From Firmicutes bacterium UBA4881 (GTDB taxonomy: Bacteria > Bacillota > DTU065), in NCBI GenBank assembly GCA_002399235.1, contig DHDH01000028.1:108196-137502 (forward strand): DNA of 29,307 nt, read 5' to 3'. Numbering within the stretch: position 1 is the first letter of the stretch; each line of letters begins with the position of its first letter. The notes beneath the pieces are model-generated. The model was not told the origin of the DNA. It searched no databases and saw nothing but the letters and a program-made list of their open reading frames with translations. This document shows positions 23,747 to 29,307 of this stretch, piece by piece. Both the position numbers and the translations under genes were made by a program.

Positions 23747-24684
23747 CTACTCACCTTCTTTTTTATGAGCAAAGTAGCAGAAGCATTTATTACCATAATC
23801 AAAACAAAGAGGATAATGCCACATGCAAAAAGAGCTGAGGCATGCTCACCTGATGCGTAACCCATTTCGATAGCAATATTGCTAGTTAGGGTACGCACGG
23901 GTTGTAACCAAATTAAAAGTGGTTTTAAGAGTGAATAATTTGTCTCTGCTGTTGGTAAAAGTGGTGTATTACCCGTAACCATCATCACAGCCATAGTCTC
24001 GCCTACAGCTCTACCTAAAGCTAAAATAATAGCAGTTAATAATCCTGAACTAGCAGCTGGTAAAACAACCTTACTAATGGTCTGCCAATGAGTAGCACCT
24101 AAAGCTAATGATCCTTCTTTTAATTCTTTAGGTACACTGCGGATACTATCTTCGGCTATATTTATTATAGTGGGAAGAATCATAATTGCTAAAACTAATG
24201 AACCTGATAAAGCACTATAACCACTTCCTCCTAACGTGTTTCTAATCAATGGTACCACTACTGTCATACCAAAAAAACCAAAAACAACTGAAGGAATTCC
24301 AGCTAAAACTTGCAGGGCTGGTCTAACTAAATCAGCTATTTTAGGGGGAGCCAATTCGCTTAAGAATATAGCCGTACCTAGACCGAGAGGTATACCAATT
24401 AACAAGGCACCTAAACTTACCATTAAAGAACCAAAGATCATGGGCCAAACCCCATAAACTCCTTCTAAAGGATACCATTTAGTACCTGTAATCATTTTTA
24501 CCAAGCCATTTTTTATTACTGGATAACCTTCGCTAAAGACAAAACCAGCTATAAGAATAATAATACTAGCAGATAGTAAGGTCGTTAGAAATAATAAACC
24601 AGTAAAGGACTTCTCTCTTAGAAAATATTGTTGGTGCAAGTAAATATTTTTACCTTTTTCCTTTAATTTTAATGTAGATTCCAA
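23743..24684 (-). CDS. pstC: Phosphate ABC transporter permease PstC
   Basis: Second membrane subunit of the phosphate importer, pairing with PstA. It has about six membrane helices, VLAGIPSVVFGFFGM, the coupling loop KEGSLALGATHWQTISKVVLP and GRAVGETMAVMMVTGN. The frame opens at a GTG (24693) that lies inside the ribosome binding site GGGAGGTGAG. The TTG at 24684 is spaced correctly (eight bases), giving 313 residues. It follows pstS by 27 bases. Confidence 0.95.
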   Translation of the reverse strand: MESTLKLKEKGKNIYLHQQYFLREKSFTGLLFLTTLLSASIIILIAGFVFSEGYPVIKNGLVKMITGTKWYPLEGVYGVWPMIFGSLMVSLGALLIGIPLGLGTAIFLSELAPPKIADLVRPALQVLAGIPSVVFGFFGMTVVVPLIRNTLGGSGYSALSGSLVLAIMILPTIINIAEDSIRSVPKELKEGSLALGATHWQTISKVVLPAASSGLLTAIILALGRAVGETMAVMMVTGNTPLLPTAETNYSLLKPLLIWLQPVRTLTSNIAIEMGYASGEHASALFACGIILFVLIMVINASATLLIKKKVSR

Positions 24685-24711
24685 ATCTCTCACCTCCCTA
24701 TTAATAGAGCT

Positions 24712-25500
24712 TTATTGGCCCTTATTTACAGGTATAAAGTCCATTGAAGCAATCTCTTGGCCAATATCACCAAGGCAAAACTCAATAAACTGTTGTAAAG
24801 AACCTTTTATCTCTCCTTTAGTGATTAGAGCTAGTGGTCTTGCGATCTTGTAAGTTCCAGCTAAAATAGTCTTTTCGTTAGCTTCCACACTATTAATTGT
24901 TACAGCCTTAACACTCTTATCCAGAGCCCCTAGGGAAATATAACCAATTGCTGATGGTGTTGTGGCTATTGTGGTTCTTACTGTACCTGTTGTTGGTGAT
25001 ACTAATGCTGTTTCAACAGCTCTTTTCCCTTTATGAACTAACTCTTCAAAAGCACCTCTTGTACCGGAAGCGGCATCTCTTAAAACCACAATAATTTTGC
25101 TATCTTTCCCGCCAACTTCCCGCCAATTAGTTATTTTACCAGTAAAGATATGAGCTACTTGCTCTATGGTTAAATCTTTTACCTGGTTCGAAGGATGGAC
25201 AACTACAGCAATACCATCGTTAGCTATGGAAATTGCTTTAATATCCTTAGCTTTTTCCTCAGAAGTTAATTCTCTTGAAACCATACCGATTTGTGCAGTA
25301 CCATCTAAAACAGCTTTAACACCTGCTGAGGACCCTGTAGCATTAACTACAATTTTTGTATTTTTGTTTTTAGCTTCGTACTCAGTAGCAATCTCCTCTA
25401 CTAAGGGAGCTACTGAAGTTGACCCAGCAATAGTTATGGTTTCAGCACTAGAACCAAAAGCAACCAGAGCTAGTAAAAACATAGTCAAAAACTTTTTCAT
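24712..25500 (-). CDS. pstS: Phosphate-binding protein PstS without lipobox
   Basis: Extracytoplasmic phosphate-binding protein that feeds the PstCA importer. The 262-residue mature-plus-signal protein contains ITIAGSTSVAPLVEE, NATGSSAGVKAVLDG, GMVSRELT, FTGKITNWREVGG and RDAASGTRGAFEEL, all typical phosphate-binding loops. The ATG at 25500 follows AAGGAGGT. The signal sequence (about 1-19) ends in FGSSA before ETITIAG and has no cysteine. It therefore looks like a signal-peptidase-I substrate rather than the lipoprotein usual in Gram-positive PstS. It is the first gene of pstSCA, and candidate PhoP boxes lie upstream. Confidence 0.96.
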   Translation of the reverse strand: MKKFLTMFLLALVAFGSSAETITIAGSTSVAPLVEEIATEYEAKNKNTKIVVNATGSSAGVKAVLDGTAQIGMVSRELTSEEKAKDIKAISIANDGIAVVVHPSNQVKDLTIEQVAHIFTGKITNWREVGGKDSKIIVVLRDAASGTRGAFEELVHKGKRAVETALVSPTTGTVRTTIATTPSAIGYISLGALDKSVKAVTINSVEANEKTILAGTYKIARPLALITKGEIKGSLQQFIEFCLGDIGQEIASMDFIPVNKGQ

Positions 25501-25532
25501 AAAATAACCTCCTTTTTTCACTAGCTTAAGTA

Positions 25533-25602
25533 TGTCAGATAGTTGTTAAGGCTCTATTTTAATGCTGTTATAAAAATGCAACCATAGTTAACCTTTTGTA
25601 AA
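25533..25602 (-). promoter_or_regulatory. Candidate PhoP-box repeats and -10 upstream of pstS
   Basis: On the minus strand TTTACA (25602-25597), five bases, then TTAACT (25591-25586) form a direct repeat with the 11-bp period of Bacillus PhoP boxes. A TATAAC -10-like hexamer (25572-25567) follows 13 bases later. A second pair, TTAACA-N5-CTGACA, lies at 25549-25533. An 11-base word, AGTTGTTAAGG on the plus strand, occurs at 25615-25625, with 10 of the 11 bases repeated at 25541-25550 plus the following G. The match to PhoP sites is by eye. Confidence 0.5.
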
Positions 25603-25665
25603 TAAGCTAGGACAAGTTGTTAAGGTTTTTAGCATTTATTTTTAACCATACTTAAATAATAAAAA

Positions 25666-25727
25666 TCACCCCTTGTATTTTATTGCCTGCTCCTGTTAAC
25701 ACTAAAAGCGAAGGCTCAAGGGGGTGA
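25666..25727 (+). promoter_or_regulatory. Possible hairpin hiding the ribosome binding site of the gene at 25732
   Basis: TCACCCCTTG at 25666-25675 is complementary to CAAGGGGGTGA at 25717-25727 apart from one bulged G. The second arm is the ribosome binding site of the downstream TTG start. If both arms are in the mRNA, the site could be closed. Confidence 0.35.
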
Positions 25728-25731
25728 GTTT

Positions 25732-26067
25732 TTGGGCGATTGGTTAAAGCATGCTATCCGACTAGTTGTGTCTGCAATTGTTCTGGTACTTCTCAGCCCT
25801 TTCGTGCCAGGATTTTCTGTCGCTAACTTCGGCCAAGCCTTGCTTGCTGCGGTGGTCATTACTATTTTAGGCTATATTATTGAGAGCGCAGTAGGTCGTA
25901 ATATCTCTCCTTATGGTAGAGGTCTGGTTGGTTTTTTAGTATCTGCTGTTGTGCTCTACGCGACCCAGTTTATAGTCCCTGGTTTTAGGGTGAGTATTTT
26001 AGGAGCATTGATCGCCGCTTTTTTAATTGGTATTGTCGATATCTTCGTTCCTACTTCACTACGGTAA
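25732..26067 (+). CDS. Phage-holin-family membrane protein (YvlD-like)
   Basis: A 111-residue protein with four hydrophobic helices arranged as two similar halves. Each half pairs a helix ending in PGF (SPFVPGFSV and FIVPGFRV) with a glycine/alanine-rich helix. This is the pattern of the YvlD / phage_holin_4_2 family of small bacterial membrane proteins. Despite the family name it is a common chromosomal gene, and no phage genes are nearby. The start is TTG at 25732 behind GGGGGTGAG. It is divergent from pstS and convergent with spoVAE, and a hairpin follows the stop. The function is not established. Confidence 0.85.
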   Translation: MGDWLKHAIRLVVSAIVLVLLSPFVPGFSVANFGQALLAAVVITILGYIIESAVGRNISPYGRGLVGFLVSAVVLYATQFIVPGFRVSILGALIAAFLIGIVDIFVPTSLR

Positions 26068-26068
26068 A

Positions 26069-26095
26069 AGGAGGCACACAAATAGTGTGCCTCCT
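26069..26095. terminator. Hairpin between convergent genes, probable bidirectional terminator
   Basis: Perfect 11-pair stem (26069-26079 with 26085-26095) with a five-base AAATA loop, between the stop of the YvlD-like gene and the stop of spoVAE, which it overlaps. U tracts are short on both sides (UUUUACC on the minus strand, AUCCUUUAG on the plus strand). Confidence 0.65.
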
Positions 26096-26444
26096 ATCCT
26101 TTAGGTCTAAATAAAAGCCCGATAATAAAACCAATTAAGATTGCAACACCCAAAACTGGTGCTGCGCTGATAATACCTCCTTCTAAAGCCCCTAAAAGAC
26201 CATTTTCCGCAAATCCTTTAATAACTCCTTGAGTCATCACGTGGCCAAAGTTTGCTACCAGTACAGAAGCACCAGCACCAAACGTTTTTACTAAGGGATT
26301 GTAGAATCCTAAAGCTGAAATAAAACTTCCTATAACGACTAAAATTACCATTAAATCTGCTTGTTTGATCCTAGTTCGATCTAAAACTACTTGTCCTACT
26401 GCACATACAGCTCCACCAAACAAAAAAGCTAACAGGTAATTCAT
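26094..26444 (-). CDS. spoVAE: Stage V sporulation protein AE (SpoVAE/SpoVAEB)
   Basis: A small membrane protein of the SpoVA channel that moves dipicolinic acid into the developing spore and out at germination. The 116 residues hold about four helices with the family segments FGGAVCAVGQVVLDRT, LGFYNPLVKTFGAGASVLV and GVIKGFAENGLLGALEGG. It is spaced two bases from spoVAD and is the last gene of a minimal spoVAC-D-E operon. Confidence 0.94.
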   Translation of the reverse strand: MNYLLAFLFGGAVCAVGQVVLDRTRIKQADLMVILVVIGSFISALGFYNPLVKTFGAGASVLVANFGHVMTQGVIKGFAENGLLGALEGGIISAAPVLGVAILIGFIIGLLFRPKG

Positions 26445-26446
26445 AG

Positions 26447-27430
26447 TTACACCTTCTCAAAAGCAATTGCGTGAGCAACTGCAGGAATACTATCTTTCTG
26501 TTGGGCTGTTGTGGTACCGAATAATGCTCCTGTAGCAATTAGTAATATTTTCTTCAAAATCCCTTTCTGCAACATAGGGTAGAAGTAACTACCAAAAACA
26601 CAAGCAGACGCTGCACAACCACTGGCTCCAGCATGGGTATCTTGCCTAGTAGCATAGACCTGCAAACCACAATCAGTTAAATTACCTGCTCCCAAAGATG
26701 CATCCCCCATTAAATGTTTTAAACATATTTGACCAATGCTACCAAGATCGCCTGTTGCAATTAGATCATAATCTTCAGGCTTTTTACCCAAGTTATTTAG
26801 ATGTAGTTGCAAAGTATCAAAAGCTGCAGGAGCCATTGCAGCGCCCAAATTAGTAGAGTCTTTTATGCCATAATCAACAACTCTACCTAGAGTAACTTCT
26901 TTAACCGCCACTGTCCCCTGTCTACCAAGAATAACTGCACCGGCTCCAGACATCGTCCAGTTAGCAGTTGGCGGTCGCTGTACTCCTAATTCTGTTGGAA
27001 ACCGATAGGTTCTTTCAGCGGTTTCATGGTGAGAACATGCAGCTGCCATAACTCTATTCATATGGCCCCCATCAATTAATAACGATCCTATCCCTACCGA
27101 AAGGGCGAATGTAGAGCAAGCCCCAAAAACACCTGCAAAAGAAACAGGAATATCTCGGCCAGCAAAGTTAGCACTAATTAGTTGATTAAGTAGATCGCCA
27201 GCTAAGATCAGATCAAGATCTGCAGGTTGATAATTAGTATTTTTTAAACAGAGACCAAAACTTTCTAATAACATCTTACGTTCTGCTTTCTCCCAGGAGC
27301 TCTCACCGTAAATGTTATCAGGGACTACAACATCAAAATATGATCCTATGGGTCCAGCTCCTTCTGTTGGCCCAACTACTGTAGCTGCTCCTTCAACATA
27401 GACATTATTAATTAGATATGTTTTGTTCAT
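26447..27430 (-). CDS. spoVAD: Stage V sporulation protein AD, dipicolinate-binding
   Basis: Soluble SpoVA subunit with a thiolase/ketosynthase-like fold that binds dipicolinic acid. The 327-residue protein shows EGAGPIGSYFD, KAERKML, DLILAGDLLNQL, the conserved FGACSTFALSVGIGSLLIDG and AACSHHETAERTYRFPTELG. The C-terminal GASGCAASACVFGSYF follows. The ATG at 27430 overlaps the spoVAC stop by four bases. In B. subtilis the operon is made in the forespore under sigma-G. Confidence 0.96.
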   Translation of the reverse strand: MNKTYLINNVYVEGAATVVGPTEGAGPIGSYFDVVVPDNIYGESSWEKAERKMLLESFGLCLKNTNYQPADLDLILAGDLLNQLISANFAGRDIPVSFAGVFGACSTFALSVGIGSLLIDGGHMNRVMAAACSHHETAERTYRFPTELGVQRPPTANWTMSGAGAVILGRQGTVAVKEVTLGRVVDYGIKDSTNLGAAMAPAAFDTLQLHLNNLGKKPEDYDLIATGDLGSIGQICLKHLMGDASLGAGNLTDCGLQVYATRQDTHAGASGCAASACVFGSYFYPMLQKGILKKILLIATGALFGTTTAQQKDSIPAVAHAIAFEKV

Positions 27431-27876
27431 TTAAAGATACTCCTTAAAAGACCAAAACCAGTTGCCGAAACTAATCCATAGACTATCACTGGTCCGGCAA
27501 TTAAAAAGAGTCTGGCTGCTAAACCCAAGATAGCTCCTTCGGAACGAAATTCCATCGATGGTGCGACAATTGAGTTAGCAAAACCAGTAATGGGAATAGC
27601 GCTTCCGGCTCCACCATATCTACCAACTTCATCATAAACACCTAAACCAGTCAGTAATGCACTAGAGAATACTAAAATTATTGACATCCACACTCCAGCG
27701 ATATCGTTAGTAAACCCTCTGGCTATAAGCGTTGATTTAATAATTTCGCCTAATAAACAGATACCTCCACCGACCAAAAATGCTTTAAAGACATTATTAA
27801 CCAAAGATATTACTGGTTTTTCCTGTTCCACTAAGCGCGCATAGCGTTTGGCTTGAGGACTTTCTCTTTCCCTCAT
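27427..27876 (-). CDS. spoVAC: Stage V sporulation protein AC
   Basis: Membrane subunit of the SpoVA channel; the B. subtilis protein acts as a mechanosensitive dipicolinate channel. The 149 residues show a short charged N-terminus, then about four helices with FLVGGGICLLGEIIK, GLGVYDEVGRYGGAGSAIPI and GFANSIVAPSMEFRSEGAIL, all family hallmarks. The ATG at 27876 is seven bases past GAGG. A TTG just upstream is too close to the ribosome binding site. It is the first gene of the operon. I could not place a sigma-G promoter with confidence. Confidence 0.95.
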   Translation of the reverse strand: MRERESPQAKRYARLVEQEKPVISLVNNVFKAFLVGGGICLLGEIIKSTLIARGFTNDIAGVWMSIILVFSSALLTGLGVYDEVGRYGGAGSAIPITGFANSIVAPSMEFRSEGAILGLAARLFLIAGPVIVYGLVSATGFGLLRSIFK

Positions 27877-28147
27877 CAAATCACCTCAAGGCTTAGTATG
27901 GCCAAAACCAGAGGAAAAATTACTTAATATAATAAGTATTTGCCATAACTTGGAGCTGTTTTATTGATTGGTATAAATCACCTCTACTGCAAATAAGGTT
28001 CTATCTCTTTTAACTTTTTTCAAAAAGTTTATGTTAGGAGAACTCTTTTATTTCTCAAAGTGATACTTGCACATAACATATTTTAGGCATTAATTTTCGC
28101 CTAATCTAATTTGCATTATCTAACTTATTCTTTGGAGGTGATTGGTT

Positions 28148-29248
28148 TTGCAAAATTGGATTAATGAGCCTAGTAACTCGTTGTTTGTCCTAGGTGATTT
28201 CAACGCTTCATATTATCTTTTTCCCTATCAAGTTATCCCAGATAAAGAAATCGTAATTCGCGGACAATTCCCCCATGCAAGATACCTTTCTTTTACTATT
28301 AATGGCCAAGGTGATGTGGCAATCGCTTCGGTTCCCGATGTTGCTTTAATACCAGATCCTGGCAGTACTAACCCCTTTTTACCAGGTGCTAATTGGGACG
28401 CAAAAAACCGTAACTATACACTACTTGTACGCTTTACTGCACCACCTCCAGGATTTAACCATTTCGTTCCTGGTGCCGGCACGAATACAGTTTATGCTGG
28501 TACTTTGCCAGATGGCAGGTTAAATAGTCAAGGTTTAATTACGCTACGCATTTATGTACCCAGCATAGGCTATGACCAAACTGGTGGTGTTGGGTTGCCA
28601 ACAATTGAATATTGTAATGTAAAGGCTGATATGGTTAATATATCCGAGCTAGACGAGAAACCAAGTATCTCCGATATAACTCCAGACACTTTAGCCTTAC
28701 CAAATAACAATAATTGTACCCTAGTTTGGTCTAAAACTAATCGGCTACAATCTATACTCTTGCAGGCTAATCCAAACACTATTTACCTAATCTCAAATCA
28801 GCTACAAAGAGATCCTGGAAAGCTCCTTTTTATCCGTTTTAAAGCACCAACCTTTCCAGATACCTATCACAACTTCGGTATTGTTGGCAACGAAGACATG
28901 CGCTATTGGAGTTTCATGTTCACCACAAGAATCGGCTATTTAGGACTATACACAATAAGTGATTTTCAGACTCTTATCGATAAATATGGTTATGTTAACT
29001 TAGTAATAAGTTTTGGTGCTGAGCGTCCTAAATCTGTCACCGCAGATAATGGTTATACTTGGGTCAATGTTTCACATCTTCCCTTAATTAGCTTCTCGCT
29101 TATTTATCGCAACACCTTAATTTCACCTAACTTCCCATTTGTTCCCAGAAATGTTCCTGAAGGTGAAATTGTACCACCCGAGGTTATGGGTGAATACTAC
29201 CCCTGTGGCATATATGTCGATCCTAGTTATTTTGATGTATGTCGATAA
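28148..29248 (+). CDS. Unknown protein with PHARY and PDPGSTNPF motifs
   Basis: A 367-residue protein with no signal peptide or clear membrane helix. It is rich in beta-strand-type sequence, Pro, Asn and aromatic residues. Notable motifs (numbered from the chosen start) are IRGQFPHARYLSFTING (about 37-53), PDPGSTNPFLPGANWD (69-84), NTVYAGTLPDGR (113-124) and RIYVPSIGYDQTGGVGLP (134-151). Near the end it has PPEVMGEYYPCGIYVDPSYF. I recall similar motifs in uncharacterised proteins of Actinobacteria and Proteobacteria, but no function. The frame opens at TTG 28142; the TTG at 28148 is better spaced (nine bases) from GGAGG. It is divergent from spoVAC, lies 270 bases away and has its own terminator. 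Confidence 0.8.
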   Translation: MQNWINEPSNSLFVLGDFNASYYLFPYQVIPDKEIVIRGQFPHARYLSFTINGQGDVAIASVPDVALIPDPGSTNPFLPGANWDAKNRNYTLLVRFTAPPPGFNHFVPGAGTNTVYAGTLPDGRLNSQGLITLRIYVPSIGYDQTGGVGLPTIEYCNVKADMVNISELDEKPSISDITPDTLALPNNNNCTLVWSKTNRLQSILLQANPNTIYLISNQLQRDPGKLLFIRFKAPTFPDTYHNFGIVGNEDMRYWSFMFTTRIGYLGLYTISDFQTLIDKYGYVNLVISFGAERPKSVTADNGYTWVNVSHLPLISFSLIYRNTLISPNFPFVPRNVPEGEIVPPEVMGEYYPCGIYVDPSYFDVCR

Positions 29249-29257
29249 AGAAAAGAA

Positions 29258-29306
29258 GGGGTGCCGTTAAGCTACTGATTAAGTAGTGAACGACACTCCC
29301 ATTTTT
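29258..29306 (+). terminator. Rho-independent terminator after the gene at 28148
   Basis: A long, slightly imperfect hairpin (arms about 29258-29276 and 29282-29300) starts ten bases past the stop codon and is followed by AUUUUUA at the window edge. Confidence 0.82.
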
Positions 29307-29307
29307 A

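Noticed and set aside
25732..26067. Phage holin implying a prophage
   Set aside because: The YvlD-type family is a common chromosomal membrane protein, and no phage gene, integrase or attachment site is near.
27880..27900. CATACTA as a sigma-G -10 for spoVAC
   Set aside because: It matches the -10 consensus, but it is so close to the ribosome binding site that the leader would start at or in it, and no -35 lies at the right distance.
28012..28029. AACTTTTT/AAAAAGTT palindrome between spoVAC and the gene at 28148
   Set aside because: All-A/T arms except one pair, no G-C stem and no flanking coding end that needs a terminator; likely composition.
28083..28104. TTAGGC/GCCTAA inverted repeat upstream of 28148 as an operator
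   Set aside because: Only six bases per arm with a ten-base gap and no second copy or known regulator; too weak to call.

Overview
The window reads as a chromosomal segment from a spore-forming member of the Bacillota, most likely of the clostridial lineage. The evidence is the set of spore genes (spoIVA, spoIIP, a ytfJ/gerW-type gene, and a short spoVAC-spoVAD-spoVAE operon), the IspH-ribosomal protein S1 fusion typical of Clostridia, an A+T-rich sequence, strong GGAGG-type ribosome binding sites and many TTG/GTG starts. I cannot name the species. Almost everything from 1 to 25.5 kb lies on the minus strand; only two genes (25732 and 28148) lie on the plus strand. No rRNA, tRNA, insertion sequence, prophage or CRISPR array was seen.

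Layout, in the direction of minus-strand transcription (high to low coordinate). (a) 27876-26094: spoVAC-spoVAD-spoVAE, which load dipicolinic acid into the spore. (b) 25500-22910: pstS-pstC-pstA phosphate importer, without pstB, with PhoP-box-like repeats upstream and a strong terminator after pstA. (c) 22792-18590: a good sigma-A promoter followed by lysA, an HD-domain hydrolase, scpA, scpB, a DUF2953 membrane protein and a ytfJ/gerW-family gene. (d) 18546-7445: a near-consensus sigma-A promoter, ktrA/trkA, rluB, an HI0933-type flavoprotein, then a 197-bp leader with a 16-bp tandem repeat and an intrinsic terminator directly before aroH. After this come hisC, aroF, tyrA, aroA, cmk, plsC and the ispH-S1 fusion. 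The aro block makes DAHP, EPSP, prephenate and tyrosine/phenylalanine precursors. (e) 7362-2691: a membrane protein, spoIIP, a DUF3189 gene, der, plsY and an ACT-domain gene, ended by a strong terminator. (f) 2394-1801: an isolated unknown gene with four cysteines and its own terminator. (g) 1463-1: spoIVA, cut off by the window edge a few codons before its end.

The plus-strand genes are a YvlD-type four-helix membrane protein (25732), with a hairpin that could hide its ribosome binding site, and an unknown 367-residue protein (28148) with its own terminator.

Most of the window is ordinary core and sporulation genome. The points I consider most worth checking are the repeat-plus-terminator leader before aroH, the Gln in place of the catalytic Glu in the AroH chorismate mutase, a PstS with no lipobox cysteine, a SpoIIP with an added C-terminal membrane anchor, and the two unknown genes at 1888 and 28148.
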